Assembly: GCA_019135895.1 (NCBI GenBank)
Contig: JAGVVH010000466.1
Span: forward strand, 1-49,331
Source: Bacteroidota bacterium
GTDB taxonomy: Bacteria > Bacteroidota > Bacteroidia > Bacteroidales > WCHB1-69
Reading direction: 5' to 3'
DNA: 49,331 nucleotides
A model generated the notes under the pieces. That model saw nothing but the letters and a program-made list of their open reading frames with translations, made no database searches and was not told the origin of the DNA. Position 1 is the first letter of the stretch. The number at the start of each line of letters is the position of its first letter. Of this stretch, positions 28,279 to 37,045 are shown in pieces. Both the position numbers and the translations under genes were made by a program.

Positions 28279-28917
28279 ATGAAAAAATTTGCTCTATTGA
28301 TTGTAATTGCATTTTGTTATTCAGTTTCATTAACTGCTCAAAATGCACATGAAGAGATGATTTCTATTGATAAGAAGAGTGTTCCGGGTTTCTCAGTAAC
28401 TTTTCCGGACATGACTGTTGAGGCTGTTGAAGCAGCATTAATAAAAAAAATGGAAAAGCAGGTAGGATTGAAAGCATCCAAATTCAGTGGTTATATTGCC
28501 TATTTGAATCAGTCTGTGCCTGATTTAGGTCCTTTATACTATGATATTTATGCCAAAGTAGCTTCTGTGGGGAAAAAAGATAATAAAGCTACTGTTTTAT
28601 ATTTTTTTGTTTCCAAGGGCAATCTGAACCCAGTGACTTCAGCTTTGGAACCGGAAGTATATAATAATATTATAAAATTTCTTGATAATTTTGTTCCTTA
28701 TGCAAAGATAAATGATGCACAAAATCTTGATATTATTTTAAATAATCAGCTTGCTAAAATGGAAAAAGAGAAAAAATCTCTCCTTTCAGAACAAAAGAAA
28801 CTTCAAAATAAGCTGGAGGATTTGAATAAAAAAATTGCAGATAATGAGGCCATAATTAATAAGACAAAGAATGATATTGAGAATAATCAGATACAGCTTA
28901 AATTAATGGTCAAATAA
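28279..28917 (+). CDS. Secreted protein with C-terminal coiled coil, unknown function
   Basis: A 212-residue protein with a Sec signal peptide ending near SLTAQ. The middle part (about 25-150) is a mixed alpha/beta region with no family I recognise. Residues about 153-212 are a highly charged Lys/Glu/Asn-rich coiled coil (KMEKEKKSLLSEQKK and onward). It diverges from the four-gene secreted-protein operon and shares its intergenic region, which suggests but does not prove a common role. The next gene (umuC) is convergent, 46 nt away. Confidence 0.65.
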   Translation: MKKFALLIVIAFCYSVSLTAQNAHEEMISIDKKSVPGFSVTFPDMTVEAVEAALIKKMEKQVGLKASKFSGYIAYLNQSVPDLGPLYYDIYAKVASVGKKDNKATVLYFFVSKGNLNPVTSALEPEVYNNIIKFLDNFVPYAKINDAQNLDIILNNQLAKMEKEKKSLLSEQKKLQNKLEDLNKKIADNEAIINKTKNDIENNQIQLKLMVK

Positions 28918-28963
28918 TTCTCTTTATTATTTTACATATGCAATAGTGATATATTCATTGAAA

Positions 28964-30229
28964 TTATTGTGCCTTAACAATAATACAATCTTTTAATTTT
29001 GTTGAAAAACAAGGAGATACTTGTGTCCTGTTATAGAGCGATTTAGTCCTAAAACCTTCCGCTCCGATTTTAACAGTTTCTCTTCCGTATTGCAAATTGA
29101 GGCGGTCCATTGTTTCCATAAGTTTTTTCTTTTCTGCTCCGGGAAGAGGAACAAAAAGATTGGTCTGAGTGGAGGTGCAATCGACAATATCAGTCACAAT
29201 CACGCCGGCCTGTTTATATAAGAAGTTATCTTTATAGATAGCCTTTAATCCTGTGAGAGCAGCCATTGCAATTTGGGATGAATCAGCCGTGCTTACAGGC
29301 AATTTGACAATTTTGGAATTGTAATAGGATGGCAAATCTTTTCGATGGCGGTTAGTCGCAATAAAAACCATCACAGTGTTGGCAGCGTTTGCTTGTTGTC
29401 GGAGTTTGCCGGCACAATTCACGGCATAAGAGGCAACAGCTTCCGACAAAGTATCATAATTGTCAATCATTGGGGAGAAACTGCGTGATGTACAGATTTG
29501 CTTTTTTTCAGGGGGATAATATTGAAATTCAATGCAGCTATTCCCATTTAGTTCACTCCACGTTCTTTCTCCCACAACGGAAAAATGCTTTCTAACCCAA
29601 TCCTTATCGCATTGTGCAAATTGGAGAGCAGTTGTAATATTTGCAGAGATAAGAGCTTTAGAGTATTGGCGACCAATTCCCCAAACATCCTCAATAGGAA
29701 AATCGTGCAGGGCTTCTTGAATTTCGTGGTTATTTCTAGTCAGTTTGACAGCTCCTTGTTTTCCTATTTTTTTTGCATATTTAGCGGCTACTTTTGCCAG
29801 TGTTTTTGTTGGGGCAATTCCCATACTCAGCGGAATCCCAATTCCTTTGAAAACAGTCTGTACAATAGTTTCCCCATATTTAAGCAAATCAAATCTCTCA
29901 AAAGAACGCAAATCTAAGAAAGCTTCATCAATAGAATATATTTCGATATCGGGAACATAGCTGCCGAGTAATTGCATCATCCTTTGAGACATGTCGCCGT
30001 AAAGAATATAATTAGATGAAAAGACAGTTACTAAATTATCCTCTATCAGTTTCTTTATTTGATACGCAGGGGTTCCCATCTTGATTCCCAAAGCTTTTGC
30101 TTCATTGCTTCGTGCAATAACACATCCATCGTTATTAGACAGAACCACAATAGCTTTATTACGCAATGCCGGATTGAAAACCCGCTCGCAGGATGCATAA
30201 AAATTATTGGCATCAGCAAGTGCAAACAT
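28964..30229 (-). CDS. umuC: Y-family DNA polymerase V catalytic subunit UmuC
   Basis: This subunit carries out error-prone translesion synthesis together with processed UmuD. The 421-residue length is normal for UmuC. The polymerase domain shows the first carboxylate in ALADANNFYASCE (Asp6), the steric-gate region after it, and the YSIDEAFLDL motif (Asp101, Glu102). The UmuC-specific C-terminal part is present (SRSFSPMI, then the little-finger domain). It starts 9 nt after the umuD stop and is the last gene of the efp-lpxD-umuDC unit. Confidence 0.93.
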   Translation of the reverse strand: MFALADANNFYASCERVFNPALRNKAIVVLSNNDGCVIARSNEAKALGIKMGTPAYQIKKLIEDNLVTVFSSNYILYGDMSQRMMQLLGSYVPDIEIYSIDEAFLDLRSFERFDLLKYGETIVQTVFKGIGIPLSMGIAPTKTLAKVAAKYAKKIGKQGAVKLTRNNHEIQEALHDFPIEDVWGIGRQYSKALISANITTALQFAQCDKDWVRKHFSVVGERTWSELNGNSCIEFQYYPPEKKQICTSRSFSPMIDNYDTLSEAVASYAVNCAGKLRQQANAANTVMVFIATNRHRKDLPSYYNSKIVKLPVSTADSSQIAMAALTGLKAIYKDNFLYKQAGVIVTDIVDCTSTQTNLFVPLPGAEKKKLMETMDRLNLQYGRETVKIGAEGFRTKSLYNRTQVSPCFSTKLKDCIIVKAQ

Positions 30230-30238
30230 CGTTGGGAA

Positions 30239-30676
30239 TTAATGTTTTTTAATAGAGAAAGTGACTATACCCCAAATTACAAAGTTGTTTTCTTCAGTAA
30301 CCTTGATAGATTTATAGTTTGGATTTGCAGGGACAAGCCAAATACAATTAGTATCTTTTTTAATAAATTTAAGAGTAAATTCCCCATCAATAAAACAGAC
30401 AGCCACATCTCCCTCTTTTGGAGTCAGGGATTTATCAATAACAATTAAATCTCCGTCATCAATTCCTGCATTTTTCATGGAATCACCTTTAACTTTTCCG
30501 AAGAAGGTAGAAACAGGGTGTGATATCAGCTCTTTATTGAGGTCAATTCCGGTTTCAAGGAAATCCTGAGCAGGACTTGGGAAGCCGGCAGAAATAGGGT
30601 TTTCAATAAATGGAATTGATAATTCAACAGAATTATTAACAGAGATTATTTTGACATTACTTTCTTTATTTTCCAC
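30239..30676 (-). CDS. umuD: UmuD-like S24-family self-cleaving protein
   Basis: This polymerase V accessory protein is activated by RecA-stimulated self-cleavage. In its 145 residues the catalytic Ser is Ser66 (GDSMKNAG) and the Lys is Lys103 (EFTLKF), with the scissile bond probably Ala30-Gly31 (SAGFPSP). The spacings of 36 and 37 residues match those of E. coli UmuD (Cys24-Gly25, Ser60, Lys97). The start is a GTG at 30676 whose first base is the last base of the preceding TAG stop (TAGTG), so translation is probably coupled to the lpxD-like gene. No SOS-type operator can be placed directly upstream because that sequence is coding. Confidence 0.92.
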   Translation of the reverse strand: MENKESNVKIISVNNSVELSIPFIENPISAGFPSPAQDFLETGIDLNKELISHPVSTFFGKVKGDSMKNAGIDDGDLIVIDKSLTPKEGDVAVCFIDGEFTLKFIKKDTNCIWLVPANPNYKSIKVTEENNFVIWGIVTFSIKKH

Positions 30677-31665
30677 TATTTAGACGACTTAATTTCTGAT
30701 TTCAGATTATCAAAATCGTTTTTTAGTTGGTAAAATTCGTCAAATAATTCAGGGAGTTTTTTACTGCAGGCCATTTCTTTCCATTTTTTTCGTGCGTCAT
30801 AAGCCGGAACTCCAAAGAGAACAGTTCCTTCTTCAGTAACACTTTTGTCAATGGCGGACAAAGCCAAAAGGGTAGTGCGTTTGGCAACATATAAATCTTT
30901 GTTGACACTTGACTTAGCCCATAGAGTACATTCATCGTCCACATAAGTGCATCCGGCAATCGCACTCAGCGACCCAATCAGGCAGTGAGCTCCAATATAG
31001 GTGTCATGTCCAACCTGGACAATATTGTCAAATTTAGTGCCTTTACCAATAAAAGTATCTCCTGAAACTCCTTTGTCAATAGTTACATTACAGCCAATTT
31101 CAACATCATCGGAAATGATTGTACGTCCACAGGATTCAAGTTTTACCCATTCCGGATTTCTTTTTTGGAAATAGTAAGCATCAGCTCCAATCACCGAACC
31201 GGAATGAATAATTACATTGTCTCCAATAATGGAATTTGAATAAATGCTTACATTAGAATGAATAATGCAGTTTTTTCCGATGATAACATTTTCCCCGATA
31301 AAAGTATTGGGTTGAATGATTGTATTTTCCCCAATAACGGCATTAGCATTAATTGCCTCATTCTGACTTTTAAATTTGACAAAGTGGCGCACTACTTTAA
31401 TATAATCGCGAAGAGGATCATCCGTAACAAGAAGCGTTTTCCCTTCAGGAACAGCAGCATCGTTATTGATCAGGATAACACTGGCGGTGCTACCAAGAAC
31501 TTTTTCATAATATTTAGGATGGTCAACAAAAGACAAATTACCGGGCTCAACAGAATGAATTTCATTGATTCCGGTAATTAAATTATGTGTATTTCCCTTT
31601 ACTGTAATATTCCCTTGAATTATTTCTAGTAATTCATTCAGGGTTAATGCTTTTTCAAATTTCAT
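30676..31665 (-). CDS. lpxD: LpxD-like UDP-3-O-acylglucosamine N-acyltransferase
   Basis: LpxD adds the second acyl chain during lipid A synthesis. The protein has 329 residues. The N-terminal uridine-binding-like domain (1-100) is followed by a left-handed beta helix of hexapeptide repeats (about 105-290; [16 protein letters not shown] and similar). The catalytic His lies in [11 protein letters not shown]. The C-terminal helix ([15 protein letters not shown]) is shorter than usual. It may be the second LpxD-like paralogue that often sits beside efp in this phylum, rather than the one in the main lpx cluster; that point is from memory. It starts 1 nt after the efp stop codon. Confidence 0.8.
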   Translation of the reverse strand: MKFEKALTLNELLEIIQGNITVKGNTHNLITGINEIHSVEPGNLSFVDHPKYYEKVLGSTASVILINNDAAVPEGKTLLVTDDPLRDYIKVVRHFVKFKSQNEAINANAVIGENTIIQPNTFIGENVIIGKNCIIHSNVSIYSNSIIGDNVIIHSGSVIGADAYYFQKRNPEWVKLESCGRTIISDDVEIGCNVTIDKGVSGDTFIGKGTKFDNIVQVGHDTYIGAHCLIGSLSAIAGCTYVDDECTLWAKSSVNKDLYVAKRTTLLALSAIDKSVTEEGTVLFGVPAYDARKKWKEMACSKKLPELFDEFYQLKNDFDNLKSEIKSSK

Positions 31666-31666
31666 A

Positions 31667-32233
31667 TTATTTTACTCTTTCCGAATATTTATTGGTACGA
31701 GTATCAACTTTAATTTTTTCTCCGGTTTCAATAAAAAGAGGAACAAATACTTCTGCACCGGTTTCAACAATAGCTCTTTTAGCTGCGTTAGTAGCAGTGT
31801 CACCCTTAACACCGGGTTCAGTATAAGTGACTTCCAAATCAACAAAAGGAGGAAGTTCGCATGATAGGGGAGTGTCGGTATCAGTGTGATACATAATTTC
31901 GACAGTTTGCCCTTCTTTGAGTAATCCGGTATTATTGATTAATTCACCTTGAATTTCAAGTTGTTCATAGGTTTCATTATGCATAAAAGTGTATGTGTTA
32001 TCACCTTCTTTATATAAAAACTGATATGGTCGGCGTTCTACTCGGGCTAATTCAATCTTCACGCCTGCCGTAAAAGTGTTTTCCAACACTCTACCTGTTT
32101 TTAAATTTCTAATTCTGGTGCGAACAAAGGCCGGACCTTTACCTGGTTTAACATGCTGAAATTCAACTATTGTCCAAAGTTCATTGTTAAATTCTATACA
32201 TAATCCGTTTTTGAAATCTGCAGTTGTTGCCAT
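31667..32233 (-). CDS. efp: Translation elongation factor P
   Basis: EF-P rescues ribosomes stalled at polyproline stretches. The 188-residue length and three-barrel layout are standard: KOW-like domain (1-64), OB domain and C-terminal OB domain. The tip loop [10 protein letters not shown] presents Lys32, equivalent to the modified Lys34 of E. coli. The modifying enzyme cannot be inferred here. It heads the unit efp-lpxD-umuD-umuC. Confidence 0.95.
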   Translation of the reverse strand: MATTADFKNGLCIEFNNELWTIVEFQHVKPGKGPAFVRTRIRNLKTGRVLENTFTAGVKIELARVERRPYQFLYKEGDNTYTFMHNETYEQLEIQGELINNTGLLKEGQTVEIMYHTDTDTPLSCELPPFVDLEVTYTEPGVKGDTATNAAKRAIVETGAEVFVPLFIETGEKIKVDTRTNKYSERVK

Positions 32234-32268
32234 ACTTTTTAAATTAATAAAAGTTATTTTAGAGGCTG

Positions 32269-32276
32269 CAAAATTA
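32269..32276 (-). promoter_or_regulatory. -7 box of the efp-lpxD-umuDC unit
   Basis: The minus strand reads TAATTTTG, an exact TAnnTTTG match followed by CAGCC, 35 nt upstream of the efp ATG. It is the only promoter-like element I could place ahead of umuDC. Confidence 0.5.
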
Positions 32277-32396
32277 CATTTTTTTCATCCTTTCTTTTAT
32301 CTGTTAACAATTATTAAGAATTATGACAACCTTCAAATAATGATAATTATTGAATAAATTATTGAATAATAAGTTGAAAAAATAAAAAACCTCGAT

Positions 32397-33530
32397 TTAT
32401 AATCTCTGCGAAATTTTGGGGATCACCTGATTTTTCCATTGAGTAAAAGTGCCCTCTTTGATTTTCAATCGGGCGGTCTTTATCAGGTCGAGATAGAAAT
32501 GGAGATTGTGTAAACTTCCAATCATAGGTCCCAGCATTTCATTTGCAGTGTACAGATGTCTTAAATAGGCGCGGGTATACTCTTGATCTGCAATGAGGTC
32601 ACTGTTTTTATCAAGGGGGGTGAAATCGAATTTCCACTTTTCATTTCTCATGTTCAGAACTCCATCCCAGGTAAATATCATGCCATTACGGCCGTTTCGG
32701 GTGGGCATAACACAATCAAACATATCAATACCCATAGCAATATTTTCGAGAATATTGGCAGGGGTTCCCACTCCCATAAGGTAGCGTGGTTTATCTTTAG
32801 GTAATATTTTGCAACAGATATCAGCCATTTCATACATCAATTCGGTAGGTTCCCCAACGGAGACTCCTCCAATTGCATTCCCTTCACAATTCATGGATGC
32901 AATAAATTCTGCTGATTTAATTCTTAAATCCTTAAATACGCTTCCCTGTACAATTGGAAAAAGAGTTTGCTGATAGCCATATTTGGGCTCAGTTTGATTG
33001 AATCTGTTGATACAACGTTCAAGCCATTTATGGGTAATGAGCATAGAATTCTTTGCATATTCAAATTCACAAGGGTAGGGAGTACACTCATCGAATGCCA
33101 TTATGATATCAGCCCCAATAATGCGCTCAATATCAATTACTTTTTCAGGACTAAAGAGATGTCTGGAGCCATCAATATGAGATTGAAACCATACCCCTTC
33201 TTCCGGTTTAATCTTCCGTTTGTGACTTAGAGAAAAGACCTGAAATCCACCGCTGTCAGTGAGAACAGGCTTTTCCCATCCATTAAAACGGTGAATGCCA
33301 CCTGCAGCTTCCAATACTTCTAATCCGGGGCGTAAATAAAGATGATAGGTGTTACCTAATATGATTTGAGCTTTGATCTCATCCTTTACACTTTTAATAT
33401 GAACTGCTTTAACTGCCCCGACAGTTCCTACAGGCATAAAAATGGGTGTCTCAATTATTCCGTGGTCAGTTGTGATAGTGCCGGCTCTCGCTGAACTTTT
33501 TTCGTCAGTAGTGTTAATTATAAACTGCAT
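32397..33530 (-). CDS. tgt: tRNA-guanine transglycosylase (queuine synthesis)
   Basis: Tgt exchanges the anticodon wobble guanine of Asp, Asn, His and Tyr tRNAs for preQ1. From the ATG at 33530 the protein has 377 residues (MQFIINTTDEKS...). A start 22 codons upstream (33596) is possible but would place the -7 box inside the gene, so I reject it. Motifs present are TPIFMPVGT, DSGGFQVFSL (catalytic Asp), AFDECTP and MPTRNGRNG. The C-terminal zinc site CxCxxC of E. coli is replaced by SDLIAD, so all three Cys ligands are missing. From memory, Bacteroides Tgt proteins lack them too. Confidence 0.93.
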   Translation of the reverse strand: MQFIINTTDEKSSARAGTITTDHGIIETPIFMPVGTVGAVKAVHIKSVKDEIKAQIILGNTYHLYLRPGLEVLEAAGGIHRFNGWEKPVLTDSGGFQVFSLSHKRKIKPEEGVWFQSHIDGSRHLFSPEKVIDIERIIGADIIMAFDECTPYPCEFEYAKNSMLITHKWLERCINRFNQTEPKYGYQQTLFPIVQGSVFKDLRIKSAEFIASMNCEGNAIGGVSVGEPTELMYEMADICCKILPKDKPRYLMGVGTPANILENIAMGIDMFDCVMPTRNGRNGMIFTWDGVLNMRNEKWKFDFTPLDKNSDLIADQEYTRAYLRHLYTANEMLGPMIGSLHNLHFYLDLIKTARLKIKEGTFTQWKNQVIPKISQRL

Positions 33531-33548
33531 TTTGTTAGTAAATTTCGA

Positions 33549-33556
33549 CAAAAATA
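33549..33556 (-). promoter_or_regulatory. -7 box of tgt
   Basis: The minus strand reads TATTTTTG, an exact TAnnTTTG match, 18 nt upstream of the ATG at 33530. It supports that start over the longer reading. Confidence 0.45.
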
Positions 33557-33580
33557 CATCATTTATTCTAATCTTTAAAA

Positions 33581-33588
33581 TATATTTG
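33581..33588 (+). promoter_or_regulatory. -7 box of the glycosyltransferase gene
   Basis: TATATTTG is an exact TAnnTTTG match, 22 nt upstream of the ATG at 33611. It lies 24 bp from the divergent tgt box. Confidence 0.45.
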
Positions 33589-33610
33589 TTTTTCAAATCA
33601 TAACCTATTA

Positions 33611-34744
33611 ATGTTTTTCATGCTACAAAATTATCTTCCAGAATTATCTGCTATTGTATTCGGTTTTTTTGTCATTCTGCAATTACTCTATTATTGGTTG
33701 ATTTTTGCCAGATTTTCATTTCATAAACCGACTAAAATAAAAGATATTCAGCAAAAACCTGTATCGATTGTTGTATCAGCCAAAAATGAAGCTCATAATC
33801 TTATTAAATCACTTCCTGTTTTGCTTACTCAACAATACAATGAATTCGAGGTGGTATTGGTAAATGATAATTCTAACGATGAAACAGAACAGGTTATCCG
33901 AGATTTTATGAGTACCTATCCCCATTTGAAACTGGTAAATCTGACCTCTTCCGTGACCAATATTCAGGGAAAGAAATTTCCTCTCTCAATAGGTATCAAA
34001 TCTGCAAGTTATGACACCATTCTTCTTACAGATGCGGACTGTGTGCCATCTTCTTCATATTGGTTGCAAAATATGGCGAAGCACTTTGTCGGGAAAACGG
34101 AAATTGTATTGGGATATAGTACTTTTGAGAAAAAAAAAGGTTTTTTGAATATGATGATTCACTACGATACCCTTCATAGTGCAATACACTATTTTTCTTA
34201 TGCCTTGGCTAAAATACCTTACATGGGAGTGGGTAGAAATTTAGCCTATTCCAAATCATTGTTTTATCATCAACGAGGTTTTGCTTCGCATAATCATATT
34301 AAATATGGTGATGATGATATTTTTGTAAATCGTGCTGCTAATGACCGGAATTGTGATATTGAGTATTTTAAAGGAGCTTTTACTGTATCACGTCCTAAAT
34401 CAGGTTTTAAAAGCTGGTTCCTTCAAAAAAAACACCATACTTCGACTCGTAGATTTTACAAACCAAAACATAAGTTTTTACTCAATTTTTATGGGTCTTT
34501 AATGCTTCTTTTTTACATCTTATTTGCGGTTGCAATAATTTATACCCGATATGATTATGTTCTTTTATCAGTTGTAATTGCTCTTTTTGTATTTAAATCT
34601 GCAATGCAATATGTGATTTTTGGCATGGCAGCAGCAAAACTTGATGAAAAAAGAATTGTACCTTATATTTTGATTTTTGATATATTGTTTTCAGTTCTTA
34701 ATCCTTTTATATTTTTGACATCTAACTTATTCCAAAAAAAATAA
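33611..34744 (+). CDS. Membrane-anchored family 2 glycosyltransferase
   Basis: A 377-residue inner-membrane protein. One N-terminal membrane segment (about 12-32) precedes a GT-A domain with VSIVVSAKNEAHNL, VLVNDNSNDET and the DxD-type metal motif LTDADC. A later acidic motif GDDDIF follows. The C-terminus has two or three membrane segments (about 295-370). This resembles processive GT2 enzymes that build surface polysaccharide or glycolipid. A second ATG at 33620 is an alternative start. Its stop overlaps the start codon of the sigma factor gene (TAATG), an unusual partner. Confidence 0.85.
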   Translation: MFFMLQNYLPELSAIVFGFFVILQLLYYWLIFARFSFHKPTKIKDIQQKPVSIVVSAKNEAHNLIKSLPVLLTQQYNEFEVVLVNDNSNDETEQVIRDFMSTYPHLKLVNLTSSVTNIQGKKFPLSIGIKSASYDTILLTDADCVPSSSYWLQNMAKHFVGKTEIVLGYSTFEKKKGFLNMMIHYDTLHSAIHYFSYALAKIPYMGVGRNLAYSKSLFYHQRGFASHNHIKYGDDDIFVNRAANDRNCDIEYFKGAFTVSRPKSGFKSWFLQKKHHTSTRRFYKPKHKFLLNFYGSLMLLFYILFAVAIIYTRYDYVLLSVVIALFVFKSAMQYVIFGMAAAKLDEKRIVPYILIFDILFSVLNPFIFLTSNLFQKK

Positions 34745-35352
34745 TGGAAAAAATTGATCACTTTACCGATAAAGCCAAGCGAGATTATTTATTGCTGAGA
34801 GATGCATTGGATAATGGCAATCAAAAAGCGTATGCCCAACTGATGAGCTATTATCGCGACCCAATATACTATTTGTTGTTAAAGATGATCAAAAATCCCT
34901 ATGATGCAGAAGATTTAACTATTGAGGCTTTTGGAAAGGCTTTTCGTAATTTGGATCGTTATACTATTGATTATGCTTTTTCTACCTGGCTTTTTAGAAT
35001 TGCGGTTAATAATTGTATTGATTTCCTTCGTAAGAAAAATTGCACACCTTCTTGTATTGATCAGGACATTTGTGCCTGTGAAAATAGCATGCAAGAATTG
35101 AATAACCCTTATGAGCAAAATACTCCGGAAGATACCTTTATGGAAAAACAACGTATTACGATGATGCGGTGGGCTGTTGAGCAACTTCGCCCCAAGTATC
35201 GCACTTTAATTGAATTACGCTATTTTGAAGAGTTGTCCTACGAAGAAATTTCTAAGGAGTTGAATATAAGCATGTCGAATGTTAAGATTCAACTTTTTCG
35301 TGCAAAGGATATGCTTTCAGCCATTATGGGCAATATGAAACATTCTATTTAA
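34744..35352 (+). CDS. ECF-type RNA polymerase sigma factor
   Basis: A 202-residue group IV sigma factor. Region 2 (about 25-95) is clear from NPYDAEDLTIEAFGKAFRNL and TWLFRIAVNNCIDFLRKKN, and region 4 (about 140-195) from RYFEELSYEEISKELNISM and VKIQLFRAKDML. A Cys-containing linker (CTPSCIDQDICACE) joins them. The ATG shares its A with the preceding stop codon, so translation is probably coupled to the glycosyltransferase. No anti-sigma gene follows: the next gene is convergent, 10 nt away. Confidence 0.9.
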   Translation: MEKIDHFTDKAKRDYLLLRDALDNGNQKAYAQLMSYYRDPIYYLLLKMIKNPYDAEDLTIEAFGKAFRNLDRYTIDYAFSTWLFRIAVNNCIDFLRKKNCTPSCIDQDICACENSMQELNNPYEQNTPEDTFMEKQRITMMRWAVEQLRPKYRTLIELRYFEELSYEEISKELNISMSNVKIQLFRAKDMLSAIMGNMKHSI

Positions 35353-35362
35353 CCTGATTATT

Positions 35363-35863
35363 TTACTTCTCAAGCAAATTGTTCCCAAACGGGTCAATTT
35401 CGTGAATTTTATAATTAGGGGTTGTGAAAAATATTAAGGATGTGGGAACATTATTCTTGTAATAGGTAAGAGATACCATAAATAAAAGCAGTTTAACATC
35501 ATCGGTATTGTCGTTATTCATAATTTCCAGAAATGATTCAGAAGCCTGATAAACCTCATTTAGTGTATATTCTATCTCGACTCCCGCATTTTGATTGCCG
35601 GATTTCATGGCAGCATTATACTGGTTTTCGTATTCTATTTTCATATTTTCCAACATCTCAAGCATGATTTTAGCATATCCCATTGCTGTGATGGTATCAA
35701 TTTTAACAATCTTAACCGAATCCATTTGTTCTGATTTAAGATATTCGTTGCTCACTTCGAGCATTCGGGTTTTTAAAATATCCTGATCCGTTTTCTTTTT
35801 ACACGATTGAGATGAAAAAACAGTAGTGATAATTAAGGCAAATAGCAACAATTTTTTTATCAT
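35363..35863 (-). CDS. Small lipoprotein of unknown function
   Basis: From the ATG at 35863 this is a 166-residue protein with a signal peptide and the lipobox-like SQSC followed by KKK. An upstream start at 35914 would put 17 unneeded residues before the signal peptide. The mature part is mainly helical, with no known domain. The downstream end KIHEIDPFGNNLLEK is polar. It lies 56 nt after the DUF4831 gene on the same strand and is probably co-transcribed. Confidence 0.65.
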   Translation of the reverse strand: MIKKLLLFALIITTVFSSQSCKKKTDQDILKTRMLEVSNEYLKSEQMDSVKIVKIDTITAMGYAKIMLEMLENMKIEYENQYNAAMKSGNQNAGVEIEYTLNEVYQASESFLEIMNNDNTDDVKLLLFMVSLTYYKNNVPTSLIFFTTPNYKIHEIDPFGNNLLEK

Positions 35864-35919
35864 AACTATAAATATTTCTATTAGATTATCAATTTTACTT
35901 GAAGATATATACAATATAA

Positions 35920-37041
35920 TTAATAGATTATGCCATATTGTGTAATATCAAAATTTTTAAGATTAGAAGGTAAAATCTCAATTTTTCCGAACTGATAAAT
36001 AGGAACTATTCCAAATTTGTGCTTGAGCATATCATCATTCCATAATGAGACATTGACAGGTACAGATCTGCGAATGCGAAAACCATTATTGGGCTTATAT
36101 TTTTCGTCTTCAGATTTTTTTTGCATCAAAGAGAACCATTTTTCATTAGAAATTTGAGGCTCAAGAAGCAGATAAAAATTTTCTGCGCTGTCAGAGGAGC
36201 TGTTTTGAGAAACACCATTTTCCCGATTTATAGAAAAAAGAGAAATTCGAGTGTCGTTTGCATCAGGAACAATATTCATAGAATAGTGCAACTCTTCATC
36301 AATAGAAAACCCGGTAAATAGGTTAAGATAATTTTGTTCTGTACGGTTAAGTTCGCTAATCATCAATTCAATAGCTTCTTTTGTATAGGGAACTTCTTGT
36401 GCCCCTATTAATAAGTCATAGCGATCTTTTCTGATTTTAGCAATATAGTCTGCGGCTTGTTGTGCTTGTTGCTCTTTGGTCTTTGAAATCATTTTTGTTT
36501 GGCTAACCGGCACTTGAGTTACAACGCCATTGATAATTTTTGTTTCTACAAAAGAGTCATCAGTTTCTGTGTATGCAAGGTCTGAATAGTATTTGAAAAA
36601 ATCCGGCATTTTAAGAGTAGAAGTTTCATATTGTTGAAGTTGCAAAGTTGATTTCTGATTATTATTTTTTGAATCATAAATATGGGCAAGATAATCATTT
36701 TTAATTTGCACAGGAGTCAATTCGACAGCATAGATATATTGGTTATCTGGAATTTCATAAGAAGTCAGGGAAACATCCTTTACTTTATAAGTTGTCTTAT
36801 TATCAGTGATAACATTAGATAGCCCAAGAAATTTCTCTGCATAGTCAGCATAATAACCTTTAATCTCTTTTGTTTTCACAACCGTAACATTCACCTGAAT
36901 GACAGTTTTAGGTAGTAAATAGTAAAAACTATAATTATTTGGCAGAATCTGATTGCTATCGGCAAGTGGGATAACTTGTTTTTGCCCGAAGAGGCAAAAT
37001 GCGGGCAAGAAAATAAACAGGGCTAAAATTAATTTTCTCAT
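35920..37041 (-). CDS. DUF4831-family secreted protein
   Basis: A 373-residue protein with a signal peptide ending near CLFGQ. The opening of the mature part (SFYYLLPKTVIQVNVTVVKT, then YADYAEKFLGLSNVI) is what I associate with DUF4831, a family mostly confined to Bacteroidota. Later RYDLLIGAQEVPYTKEAIELMISELN also fits. The function is unknown. It starts 4 nt after the stop of the SSS symporter gene. Confidence 0.7.
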   Translation of the reverse strand: MRKLILALFIFLPAFCLFGQKQVIPLADSNQILPNNYSFYYLLPKTVIQVNVTVVKTKEIKGYYADYAEKFLGLSNVITDNKTTYKVKDVSLTSYEIPDNQYIYAVELTPVQIKNDYLAHIYDSKNNNQKSTLQLQQYETSTLKMPDFFKYYSDLAYTETDDSFVETKIINGVVTQVPVSQTKMISKTKEQQAQQAADYIAKIRKDRYDLLIGAQEVPYTKEAIELMISELNRTEQNYLNLFTGFSIDEELHYSMNIVPDANDTRISLFSINRENGVSQNSSSDSAENFYLLLEPQISNEKWFSLMQKKSEDEKYKPNNGFRIRRSVPVNVSLWNDDMLKHKFGIVPIYQFGKIEILPSNLKNFDITQYGIIY

Positions 37042-37045
37042 AACG

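Noticed and set aside
29585-29917. 110-codon plus-strand ORF
   Set aside because: Antisense shadow of umuC with no independent support.
33531-33596. Upstream extension of tgt by 22 codons
   Set aside because: The extension contains the -7 box TATTTTTG, and the family normally starts at the MQFII-like segment.
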